Below are positions 34,320 through 43,170 of a stretch of 64,000 nucleotides of DNA, one piece after another. The stretch covers positions 1 to 64,000 of the forward strand of contig NZ_JAJUXH010000016.1 in NCBI RefSeq assembly GCF_021390245.1. The letters are read 5' to 3'. The stretch is from Dyadobacter sp. CY323 (GTDB lineage: Bacteria; Bacteroidota; Bacteroidia; Cytophagales; Spirosomataceae). Position 1 is the stretch's first letter. Every line of letters begins with the position of its first letter. Both the position numbers and the translations under genes were made by a program. The notes under the pieces are model-generated. The model worked only from the letters and a program-made list of their open reading frames with translations. It searched no databases and was not told the origin of the DNA.

Positions 34320-36878
34320 ATGAAACAAACTGTACTTTCTAAGTGGAGTACTATGCGTGTGTGCATGGTGCTCGCTCTTACTCTTGTCATTTCTGAGCTT
34401 TCTGCGCAGCAACGGTACTTCGCCGTCACCCTCGTAAATGAAAACGATTACCCAAACCTGGAAACCATTGAGTCTGCCAGTGAAGTAGGTTGCAACGCAG
34501 TGGCGCTGACGATCCAGTGGGGAGCCATTCACGGCAAGATGTCGCGTATCACCAAGGCTGAAAAGGGAGATGCCGCCAACCTGTGGCACCAGTACGACGT
34601 GCAGATCGCCAAGGCTGTCTCGCTCGGAATGAAGGTCGCGATCAACATTGCGGTGAGTACCGGCGACGACGCATCAAACAGTAGCAGCGACCGGTACGGG
34701 GTTAATACCGCCGATGGTTGGCTGAAGGAGGACCGCATGGTTGTAGCCAATTACGATGGCCAGGAAGCGGTAATGCAAAAATACGGCGGCGCGATCCGGC
34801 CAGGGATCAATCTTCAGTTTGTCATGACATCACTTTCGGCCCAGTCTACCAGAGACAGGATCACGAATTTTACAAAAGAGGTCATTCAACGATACAATTA
34901 TCTTCAAACTGCGGGTAACCTGCTTTATACCAACGTGATTTTCTCACGCCAGGGTGAGGGGGAATTCGAAATGGGCAGCACGAAATACCATTATAACCAG
35001 CAGCTTGACATGGGTTCGGCCCTGGCAGATTATTCGGGTGTTACAGCCTCGGCTTATCGTAACTGGCTGAAAGGTAAGTATGGTACCATTACCTATTTGA
35101 ATTCGGCATGGGGAACTTCCTACTCCTCTTTTGATGATGTCCATCCCAACAAACCTTCCAATTCGACTTTTACAGGCCCGGCGGGGACAGACTGGTTTGT
35201 GTTCCGCACGGCGCTCCTGAAAGAGGTAAACGACATTTTTAAAGATGCGGTGAAAAGTGTTAACTCAGGCATCAAGGTGATCAGTCACCACGGTTCGTCT
35301 TACGACAGGTTATCCCGGGGGCGCGGCACATTGCATTTCAACGAAATCGCTGCAAATCTTGATGGGATAAAAATTAACGATGGTGTAGAATACGATCATC
35401 GGTTTGCTTTGGACTTGCTGAGGAGCAACATGCCGGGCAAATTGTATGTGAATGAGGCTGCGTATATAGATAACATTCAGACAGTCGTGAGGCAGGCGCG
35501 GGAAAGCTTTACCCACGGTGCGAATGTGGTATGTATCTTCTATCTCGAAAATGCATTGCAGCATTCGGGAACGGAGGAAGCGTTGCAGGACCTTACAGAT
35601 ACCTGGGTTAAAAACAAGCAGGTGACAAAGCCAACTCCCTCCAACAACAGCAGCTTTACGTTGTCGGACATGATCGCAAGAGACGGTTGCACCACCAATC
35701 GGGATAATTACTCAGACGATTGTGATGCTTACAAGAACTGGCGCAATGCGTACAATAATGGCGGAAATATTCCTGTAAATATTTTTCTCAACGACGATGT
35801 TACGCCCCAGGGATGTTTTTACAAAGACCTGAAACTTGCTTCAAATGGCCAGGAAGTGAGCGTGATGGTGCCTAATAACCGTGATATCCACGTGACGGGA
35901 AACGACTGCCGCGTTATTGCTACCGTAAAAGGGAATGGTCTGAGTAATGGAAATACGCCGCTGACGGCTTCCGTGACGATCGATAACGATGTGAAAAATT
36001 ACAAGGGTCAGCCATTGGTTCAGCGGCATTTTTACTTTACGCCTGCAAATTCAAATCCTTCCGAGAAGAATGTTACGCTTTATGTGGGCCAGTCGGAGCT
36101 GAGCGCTTTCAATGCCGTGAGTTCGGTAAAGCTGCCAAAGGATGCCGCTGACAGCGATAATTTCAAAAATAAGTTGCGGATATTTCAATGGGCGGGCAAG
36201 ACAATGTCGGGAACTCCGGCCATTATCGACCCGGCTGACACTGCGATCCAATGGGATTCGGTCTTAGGATTATGGCGAATCACCTTCACGGTGAACACCG
36301 TATCTTCCTTTTACATTACTGCCGAAAGCGCCACGCCGCTTCCTGTAAAACTGGTTCGTTTTTCTGGTGAAAATATCGAAAATGCGGTCGCGCTGCAATG
36401 GGAAACTTCCGAGGAAACTCATAGCGATCACTTCGAGATCGAGCACAGCGAATCGGGGAAAATCTGGAACCTGGCAGGTAGGGTAGCGGCTTCGGAAGAA
36501 AGCGCCGTTTTGCAGAAATACACATTTACACACGCCAACCCATCGGCGGGTGAAAACCTGTACCGGTTGAAAATGGTCGATCAGGATAGCACATTTGCCT
36601 ATTCAAAAATTATTTCGGTGAGCGTCGACGGAGTGGATAAGCTGGTTTTGTATCCCAATCCGGTTGTTGGAAATCACATCCAGCTTCAATATGCAGGTGC
36701 ATTGCCCGACGTTACATTCTCCGACATGAGTGGTGTCGAAATTCCGGTTGTGACCGAAAAGACCGAGCATGATAAGCTATCGGTGAGAACACAGTCCAAA
36801 CTCAATCCCGGGCTTTACATTTTAACTGCGGGTTATGGTGCAAAACAGGTCAGATACAAGGTTGTAGTGGTAAATTAA
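34320..36878 (+). CDS. T9SS-secreted GH42-like glycoside hydrolase
   Basis: 852 residues. Signal peptide about 12-30; M12 is a possible start. The N-terminal 430 residues look like a GH42/GH35-type TIM barrel: AVALTIQWGAIHGKM, SRQGEGEFEMG (acid/base candidates E213/E215/E217), RNWLKGKYGTITYLNSAWGTSYSSFDDVH, a motif strongly reminiscent of GH42, and KLYVNEAAY (nucleophile candidate E379). A middle region contains repeated cysteines (about 450-540) and beta-sandwich segments. The end is a T9SS type A sorting domain (LVLYPNPVVGN...GLYILTAGYGAKQVRYKVVVV). A secreted glycosidase is plausible, but catalytic residues are inferred and the family may be an unclassified GH clan A member. Confidence 0.72.
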   Translation: MKQTVLSKWSTMRVCMVLALTLVISELSAQQRYFAVTLVNENDYPNLETIESASEVGCNAVALTIQWGAIHGKMSRITKAEKGDAANLWHQYDVQIAKAVSLGMKVAINIAVSTGDDASNSSSDRYGVNTADGWLKEDRMVVANYDGQEAVMQKYGGAIRPGINLQFVMTSLSAQSTRDRITNFTKEVIQRYNYLQTAGNLLYTNVIFSRQGEGEFEMGSTKYHYNQQLDMGSALADYSGVTASAYRNWLKGKYGTITYLNSAWGTSYSSFDDVHPNKPSNSTFTGPAGTDWFVFRTALLKEVNDIFKDAVKSVNSGIKVISHHGSSYDRLSRGRGTLHFNEIAANLDGIKINDGVEYDHRFALDLLRSNMPGKLYVNEAAYIDNIQTVVRQARESFTHGANVVCIFYLENALQHSGTEEALQDLTDTWVKNKQVTKPTPSNNSSFTLSDMIARDGCTTNRDNYSDDCDAYKNWRNAYNNGGNIPVNIFLNDDVTPQGCFYKDLKLASNGQEVSVMVPNNRDIHVTGNDCRVIATVKGNGLSNGNTPLTASVTIDNDVKNYKGQPLVQRHFYFTPANSNPSEKNVTLYVGQSELSAFNAVSSVKLPKDAADSDNFKNKLRIFQWAGKTMSGTPAIIDPADTAIQWDSVLGLWRITFTVNTVSSFYITAESATPLPVKLVRFSGENIENAVALQWETSEETHSDHFEIEHSESGKIWNLAGRVAASEESAVLQKYTFTHANPSAGENLYRLKMVDQDSTFAYSKIISVSVDGVDKLVLYPNPVVGNHIQLQYAGALPDVTFSDMSGVEIPVVTEKTEHDKLSVRTQSKLNPGLYILTAGYGAKQVRYKVVVVN

Positions 36879-36891
36879 GACAAATGATTTG

Positions 36892-36899
36892 TAAATTTG
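36892..36899 (+). promoter_or_regulatory. -7 promoter box of the polytopic membrane protein gene
   Basis: TAAATTTG, overlapping a possible TTG start at 36897; so the start used is the ATG at 36960. Confidence 0.55.
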
Positions 36900-36959
36900 G
36901 CTGCCTTCCTGCCCCTCTCCGGATTTTGGGCAGGAGGGTTGTCCTACATATTTACACCT

Positions 36960-38603
36960 ATGTCAAGATTCTGGAAATCTGTTATTCCATTTATCCTCAC
37001 CCTGTTACCTGTTGCCGTTTACCTCATTTACGCTTTCACAAATTCCAGTCCGTTGTTTTTCGCCGATGATTTTCATTTGCTGAAAACGGTGGTTTGGATG
37101 CACGATACGGACAGTCTGTCCGAGAAATTCAAACTGCTGATCCAGCAGCATAACGAGCACCGCATTGTGGTGCCCCGGTTGCTCACATACCTCGATTACA
37201 AGCTGGAAGGTCACATCAACTGGCCGACGCTGATAGTGGTGGGCAATCTTCTCTGGATCGCGGTCCTTTGGTTTTTCTGGAAAGCATTCAAAAGTCTGAA
37301 TGTGCCTTTCTGGATGTTTATCCCCATTCCCTGGATCTTTTTACAGCCCCAGTATTCTGACAATGTAACCTGGTCGATCAGCATTCTGCAACAATCCGTG
37401 ATCGTATTCTGGTTTGGGTTGTTTTGTTTTTTGTGTGCCAAAAGATTGTACAAACAGGCGTTGATCGTAGCTGTAATGGCCACATTTACACACGGTAATG
37501 GCATTTTTAGTTTTTTGATCGGTATAACCTTCCTATCCCTCGACCGTAACTGGAAAGGTGCCCTGAAATGGCTGGGCGTTCTTATCCTGGTAGGTCTCAT
37601 TTATTTCTGGGGATTTGAAAAAGGCCAGAATGCAGATTTTCAGAAAAGCCTTTCGGATCCGGGCCGGCTGATCGCGGCTTTTTTTGCCTTTTTTGGGGCT
37701 CTGACCAAAGTTCAGCTTACGAATGCCTTGTACTCGGTTCTTTGCGGGGCAATTTTCGTGCTGGTACTGGGTGTTTTTTTGATACCAAAACTGCTAGCCT
37801 ATTTTTCCGAAAAACGGGAACTCACTTTTTTTGAAAAGCTTTTGCTGGGAAATGTGCTTTTCGTAGGCATTACAGCGGCTTTGATATGCGTTTCCCGAAG
37901 CTGGGGCGGTGTCGAGAATGTGATGGCGCCACGGTATCAGCATTACGCGCCATTTGTCGCATGCTGGGTATATCTGGTCTTGATTCTGGTAACAGCCAAA
38001 AGCCTGAGAAATATCGTTGCCTCCGCGTTCATTCTGGCGGCAGTTCTCTTTAACGGGCTATGCTATTTTGTTTACAATGAAGAGATTGTTTACCGGAAAA
38101 ACGGACTGGTTGCGGATGCAGAAAACTGGGCTGCCAATCACGTCTTTTTAAACTATGCATCATCCTTCAATCAAAACATCAAAGAGCCTTATACGGACGC
38201 TGTAAATGAAGGGATTTGTGCAAAAGTGCCCTCGGTGCTGCATATCGAAGGGAAGGGTAAGCTGGCGGACGGTAATGCGATTGTAACCGTTGAAAAAAAG
38301 ATACTTACCGAACAGGATGCCAGCGGAAGTTATCAGCGCGATTATTTTAAAATAGCAAACACAAGTCTTCGGGGGGCTTCCTTTCTATACCTGCAAAACA
38401 GCCTCGACCAGAAAGGCTACTGGCTCGCAACACGCTTCGCAAACGTGGGAATACGCCGCCTGATCACATTCCGGGAGCTTTACAAGCCTGGATTTACTGC
38501 TGAATTTCTCACCGAAAATGTTCCCGCCGGCGATTACCGGATTGGTATTCTGAACGATAATCAGTTTGGGTGGACAGCCAGTGTGGTAACAATACAGAAA
38601 TAA
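36960..38603 (+). CDS. Polytopic membrane protein, possible GT-C glycosyltransferase
   Basis: 547 residues from the ATG at 36960 (an upstream TTG overlaps the promoter box). About ten membrane segments between residues 8 and 375, then a soluble C-terminal region of ~170 residues. The first extracytoplasmic loop carries FFADDFHLLKTVVWM and HNEHRIVVPRL. A pair of acidic residues in that position is typical of GT-C glycosyltransferases using polyprenyl-phosphate sugars, but the overall family is not recognised. It follows the secreted GH42-like gene by 81 nt and has its own -7 box. Another explanation would be a lipid-linked oligosaccharide or lipoprotein-modifying enzyme. Confidence 0.7.
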   Translation: MSRFWKSVIPFILTLLPVAVYLIYAFTNSSPLFFADDFHLLKTVVWMHDTDSLSEKFKLLIQQHNEHRIVVPRLLTYLDYKLEGHINWPTLIVVGNLLWIAVLWFFWKAFKSLNVPFWMFIPIPWIFLQPQYSDNVTWSISILQQSVIVFWFGLFCFLCAKRLYKQALIVAVMATFTHGNGIFSFLIGITFLSLDRNWKGALKWLGVLILVGLIYFWGFEKGQNADFQKSLSDPGRLIAAFFAFFGALTKVQLTNALYSVLCGAIFVLVLGVFLIPKLLAYFSEKRELTFFEKLLLGNVLFVGITAALICVSRSWGGVENVMAPRYQHYAPFVACWVYLVLILVTAKSLRNIVASAFILAAVLFNGLCYFVYNEEIVYRKNGLVADAENWAANHVFLNYASSFNQNIKEPYTDAVNEGICAKVPSVLHIEGKGKLADGNAIVTVEKKILTEQDASGSYQRDYFKIANTSLRGASFLYLQNSLDQKGYWLATRFANVGIRRLITFRELYKPGFTAEFLTENVPAGDYRIGILNDNQFGWTASVVTIQK

Positions 38604-38731
38604 CGACGGACTGCCTTCAACGGTTCGTTTTTAGCGGTGTTATCCCTAGGTTAAGACGTAAAAAAATCCTATCTTTACATGCCTAAAAAGCCAGAAACTG
38701 GTTCTTTTTATCCAAGTGAAAAACAAACTAT

Positions 38732-40687
38732 ATGTCAAACGAAACAGTGCTTGAAGTAAACAGCTATTCCGCTGAAAATATCCAGGTTCTTGAAGGTTTA
38801 GAGGCTGTACGGAAACGTCCGGCGATGTACATCGGTGATACCGGTTTCAAGGGTGTTCACCATTTAATTTGGGAAGTTGTCGACAACTCCATTGATGAGG
38901 CAATGGCCGGTTATTGCGACACCATCAATGTAACGGTTGAAAAAAATAATTCCATTACCGTTCAGGACAATGGTCGCGGTATCCCGACCGGAATGCACTC
39001 AAAAGAGGGGCGATCTGCTCTGGAAGTGGTACTTACGGTACTCCACGCAGGTGGTAAATTTGATAAAGATACTTACAAGGTTTCGGGAGGTTTGCACGGC
39101 GTGGGGGTTTCCTGCGTGAATGCACTTTCTATACACCTCCGTGCGGAGATCCACCGCGAGGGGAAAATTTTTGAGCAGGAGTTCAGTGAAGGTAAGCCTC
39201 TGTATGCGGCCAGGGTTATCGGGGATTCTGATAAGACCGGGACTTTCATACACTTTTTGCCGGACGCGACCATTTTTACGGTTACCGAATTCAAGTATGA
39301 AACGATAGCAACCCGTTTACGGGAATTATCCTATTTGAACAAGCGTATCCGCATTACCCTGGAAGACAAGCGCGAAGAGGATGAAGACGGTAAATTCCGG
39401 GGCGAGGAATTCTATTCCGAGATCGGTTTAAATGAATTTGTTGCCTACCTCGATGCTACCCGTACACCGCTGATCCCGGAGCCGATCCACATGGAAACCA
39501 ACAAAGGAACTGTTCCTGTGGAGGTTGCCATGATGTATAACACATCTTACAGCGAGAATGTGTTTTCGTATGTGAATAACATCAATACCATCGAAGGCGG
39601 AACGCACGTTTCCGGTTTCCGCGCCGCATTGACGAGAACACTGAAAAACTACGCGGAAAAGCTGGGTATCCTTGCAAAGGAAAAGATCGAGATCAGCGGG
39701 GATGATTTCCGTGAGGGACTTACAGCCGTTATTTCAATCAAAGTTCAGGAGCCGCAGTTTGAAGGTCAGACGAAAACGAAGTTAGGTAACTCGGAAGTAA
39801 CCGGGGTGGTAAGTCAGGTTGTGGCTGAAATGCTTGATACCTATCTCGACGAACATCCGAAGGAAGCGCGGGTTATTATCGATAAAGTTATTTTGGCTGC
39901 CAAGGCACGTATCGCTGCTAAAAAGGCGCGTGAAATGGTTCAGCGCAAGAACGTACTGACCGGTACCGGACTTCCCGGAAAGCTTTCGGATTGCTCTGAA
40001 ACCGACCCTAACGTATGTGAATTGTACCTGGTCGAAGGGGATTCTGCGGGTGGAACTGCCAAACAAGGCCGTAACCGCGCCTACCAGGCCATTTTACCAC
40101 TCCGGGGTAAGATCCTGAATGTGGAAAAAGCACAGGAATACCGCATTTACGAAAATGAGGAGATCAAGAACATGTTCACTGCCATGGGCGTGCAGATCGG
40201 AAAAGATGGCGATGAACGTGCATTGAATATTGACAAACTGAGATACCACAAAATCGTGATCATGACGGATGCGGATATCGACGGTAGTCACATTCGTACG
40301 CTGATCCTGACATTCTTTTTCAGATATATGAAGATCCTGATCGATCACGGTTATATCTACATTGCCCAGCCACCTCTGTACCTGGTCAAAAAAGGCCGGG
40401 AGGAGCGTTATTGCTGGACCGAACTACAACGAGAGGAAGCAATTCGCGAAATAGCCGCCGGAAAAGAAGATTCTGTGAACGTGCAGCGATATAAAGGTTT
40501 GGGTGAAATGAATGCCGAGCAGTTGTGGGAAACGACAATGAATCCGGACAAAAGGAGCCTCAAACAAGTTTCAGTTGAATCGGCAGCGGAAGCAGATCAC
40601 TTATTTTCAATGCTGATGGGCGACGAAGTTGCTCCTCGGCGTGATTTTATTGAGAAAAATGCCAAATACGCACGCGTCGACGTGTAG
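38732..40687 (+). CDS. gyrB: DNA gyrase subunit B
   Basis: 651 residues, the usual Bacteroidota length. Type IIA topoisomerase ATPase subunit that introduces negative supercoils together with GyrA. GHKL ATPase domain (EVVDNSIDEAMAGY; QDNGRGIP; GGLHGVGVSCVNALS), transducer with the QTKTKLGN motif, TOPRIM domain (LVEGDSAGGTAKQGRNR; TDADIDGSHI) and the terminal QRYKGLGEMNAEQLWETTMNP. No sign of disruption. A near-consensus box TATCTTTA (38670-38677) lies about 54 nt upstream. A strong terminator follows. Confidence 0.98.
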   Translation: MSNETVLEVNSYSAENIQVLEGLEAVRKRPAMYIGDTGFKGVHHLIWEVVDNSIDEAMAGYCDTINVTVEKNNSITVQDNGRGIPTGMHSKEGRSALEVVLTVLHAGGKFDKDTYKVSGGLHGVGVSCVNALSIHLRAEIHREGKIFEQEFSEGKPLYAARVIGDSDKTGTFIHFLPDATIFTVTEFKYETIATRLRELSYLNKRIRITLEDKREEDEDGKFRGEEFYSEIGLNEFVAYLDATRTPLIPEPIHMETNKGTVPVEVAMMYNTSYSENVFSYVNNINTIEGGTHVSGFRAALTRTLKNYAEKLGILAKEKIEISGDDFREGLTAVISIKVQEPQFEGQTKTKLGNSEVTGVVSQVVAEMLDTYLDEHPKEARVIIDKVILAAKARIAAKKAREMVQRKNVLTGTGLPGKLSDCSETDPNVCELYLVEGDSAGGTAKQGRNRAYQAILPLRGKILNVEKAQEYRIYENEEIKNMFTAMGVQIGKDGDERALNIDKLRYHKIVIMTDADIDGSHIRTLILTFFFRYMKILIDHGYIYIAQPPLYLVKKGREERYCWTELQREEAIREIAAGKEDSVNVQRYKGLGEMNAEQLWETTMNPDKRSLKQVSVESAAEADHLFSMLMGDEVAPRRDFIEKNAKYARVDV

Positions 40688-40710
40688 CTGTTAATTCCAG
40701 TAAATATTGG

Positions 40711-40753
40711 GAACGGATGGCTGTCATTTACAGTCATCCGTTCTTGTTTTTGG
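40711..40753 (+). terminator. gyrB terminator
   Basis: GAACGGATGGCTGT (40711-40724) pairs with ACAGTCATCCGTTC (40730-40743) with one wobble, loop of 5, then a T-rich tail. Confidence 0.9.
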
Positions 40754-40855
40754 TCCCAATGATAACACAAAATTCACGTAGCCGAAAACAATAGATTGTT
40801 TAGATTCGTTGAAATTTAAGGACTATTATTAATTGAACGATAATTGAACCGAGTT

Positions 40856-43168
40856 ATGCCAGTGCAAGAAGAGACTACATATAGCAATGAGAAAAAAGGC
40901 AAATTCACCAGCCTTTTTGCTTTTTTCAAAAGCTCAAAAGAACCGGATCCGGTTGACGACAACAAAGCGGCAAGCTCCACCGGAAAAGCGATCACACAGG
41001 TTCAGCAGAGCGATATGATTAGCCGCGATTTGAGCTGGCTTAAGTTCAATGAGCGCGTACTCGATCAGGCGACAAATAATGAACGCAACTTGTTCGACCG
41101 TCTGAAATTCCTGGCCATTACAGCTTCCAACCTGGATGAGTTTTTTACGATCCGCGTGGGTAGTCTTTACAATTACCTCGATTTTGGGAAAGAGCGGCTT
41201 GATTATTCGGGGCTGAGAGAAATCCCTTTCCGGAAAGTGTTAATGCGCGAATTGCATGACTACGTTCGCCGCCAGAATGAATGCTATACAAACCAGCTGG
41301 AGCCGTTGTTTGCGTCCCACGGTTTTCGAATTGTCGGGCTCGATGCGGTTGTTGCGGAGGAACAGGCGGCGGTGGAAGAATATTTCGAGCGGACGATCTA
41401 CCCGATGCTCACACCCATGCTTTTTGATTACACGCACGCATTTCCGGTTTTGCTGGCCAAAGTATTGGTGCTCGGCGTAATTACCCAGGTAAAAGGTACT
41501 ACATCCGAGGAGGACCGGAAACTGTCATTTGTACAGCTGCCGTCTAATTTGCCCCGCTTTTATGTGATTGAACGGGAAGATGAGCTGCTTTTCCTTCCGA
41601 TTGAATTCATAGTCCGCGCCTATATAAACAAACTTTATAGAAACGTGGACATTGTTTCTACCAATCTGTTCAGGATCCTTCGAAATGGCGATTTTACATT
41701 GGAAGAAAGTGATGATATCGAAGCGGATTTCATTGACGAAATCAGACAAAAAATTAAAAACAGGCGTCTCGGGCGTGTCGTGCAGGTTTCCATTGAGCCG
41801 GATACCAACCCCGACCTTTTGAATTTGATTAAAAAGAGGTGGGAAATAGATGATTATAACGTTTTCCCAACAGAGGGAATGATCGACTATACCGCTCTCT
41901 GGGGCATTATCAAGCATCCGGAATTTAAAGATCAGATCCCGCCGGTCCGTCCTCCAGTCCCTGCATTGGGAATGGACCGCGACCGCATACCTGATATTTT
42001 TGAGGTGATGCGTGAACGTGATATTCTTCTGCATCATCCATATAATAACTTTGAGCCAGTTTTGCAGCTCCTGGAACAGGCTGCGGAAGATCCGAAGGTA
42101 TTGTCCATTAAACTGACAATCTATCGGTTAGCCAAAAATTCGAGGGTAACGGAAGCATTACTTCACGCTGCTGAAAATGGCAAGCACGTTGCCGTTCTTT
42201 TCGAAGTGAAAGCCCGGTTTGATGAGGAGAATAACATCCGCGAGGCGCAGCGTTTGCAGAAAGCCGGCTGCTTTGTGATCTATGGAATCGGCTTACTAAA
42301 AACGCATACGAAACTTCTGCTGATCGTTAGAAATGAAGGCAACCGGGTTCTGCGTTACGCACATTTATCCAGCGGAAATTACAATGAAGATACATCCAGG
42401 TTATATACCGATACCGGTTTGCTAACCTCGAATGAGGAGTATACCCACGATATTTCGGAGTTTTTCAATGTCATTACGGGACATTCCATTCCTTCTGAAT
42501 ACCAGAACCTGATCACGGCGCCGCGTTATATGCGTGCAAAACTGATCGAGTTGATCCAGCAGGAAGCGGAGAATGCAAAAGCCGGATTGAAAAGTGGAAT
42601 TTGTATTAAAATAAACTCCCTGGAAGATAAGGATACGATCCTAGAACTTTACAAAGCTTCCGAAGCTGGCGTTCCGATCCGGCTTATTGTGCGGGGAATG
42701 TGCTGCCTGCGTCCAAAACGGGCCGGTTTGAGTGAGAATATTACCGTGAGATCGCTGGTCGGGGATTTTCTGGAACATTCGAGAATATTCTACTTTCACC
42801 AGAATGGAAATCCGTTGTTGTACGGCGGCAGTGCGGATGCAATGGTGCGAAGTTTCGACAGGCGCATCGAATCACTTTTCAAGCTCGTTGATCCGAGGGT
42901 GAAACAGGAGGCGATTCACATTTTATATTATAGTTTAAAAGACAATGTGAATGCATATGAGCTGCAGGAAGATGGTAACTACATCAAATGTGAGATCCCG
43001 GAAGGCGTAGAACCTCTGAATGTGCATACGGCTTTTTACGATATCACGCTCGAAGAAGTAATGGCGACGCATTTGTTTGTAGAAGAAGACCAGGCAAAAG
43101 AACAGGCTCTACTATCCGGAGCGGTTGAACCGGAAATTCACATCCCGGAAGAGACTGAAAATCAATAA
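40856..43168 (+). CDS. ppk1: Polyphosphate kinase 1
   Basis: 770 residues from the ATG at 40856 (a TTG at 40844 is rejected). Reversible synthesis of inorganic polyphosphate from ATP. The N-terminal domain begins RDLSWLKFNERVLDQA and has FLAITASNLDEFFTIRVG. The two phospholipase-D-like C-terminal domains contain KTHTKLLLIVRNEGN and YAHLSSGNYNEDTSRLYTD with the phosphorylated His, and later FYFHQNGNPLLYGGSADAM. About 50 extra residues at the N terminus are lysine/serine-rich and probably disordered. It is convergent with murF/alr; the two stop codons are 2 nt apart. Confidence 0.96.
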   Translation: MPVQEETTYSNEKKGKFTSLFAFFKSSKEPDPVDDNKAASSTGKAITQVQQSDMISRDLSWLKFNERVLDQATNNERNLFDRLKFLAITASNLDEFFTIRVGSLYNYLDFGKERLDYSGLREIPFRKVLMRELHDYVRRQNECYTNQLEPLFASHGFRIVGLDAVVAEEQAAVEEYFERTIYPMLTPMLFDYTHAFPVLLAKVLVLGVITQVKGTTSEEDRKLSFVQLPSNLPRFYVIEREDELLFLPIEFIVRAYINKLYRNVDIVSTNLFRILRNGDFTLEESDDIEADFIDEIRQKIKNRRLGRVVQVSIEPDTNPDLLNLIKKRWEIDDYNVFPTEGMIDYTALWGIIKHPEFKDQIPPVRPPVPALGMDRDRIPDIFEVMRERDILLHHPYNNFEPVLQLLEQAAEDPKVLSIKLTIYRLAKNSRVTEALLHAAENGKHVAVLFEVKARFDEENNIREAQRLQKAGCFVIYGIGLLKTHTKLLLIVRNEGNRVLRYAHLSSGNYNEDTSRLYTDTGLLTSNEEYTHDISEFFNVITGHSIPSEYQNLITAPRYMRAKLIELIQQEAENAKAGLKSGICIKINSLEDKDTILELYKASEAGVPIRLIVRGMCCLRPKRAGLSENITVRSLVGDFLEHSRIFYFHQNGNPLLYGGSADAMVRSFDRRIESLFKLVDPRVKQEAIHILYYSLKDNVNAYELQEDGNYIKCEIPEGVEPLNVHTAFYDITLEEVMATHLFVEEDQAKEQALLSGAVEPEIHIPEETENQ

Positions 43169-43170
43169 GA

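Noticed and set aside
41525..42037. 170-residue open frame opposite ppk1
   Set aside because: Antisense shadow within conserved ppk1 coding sequence.
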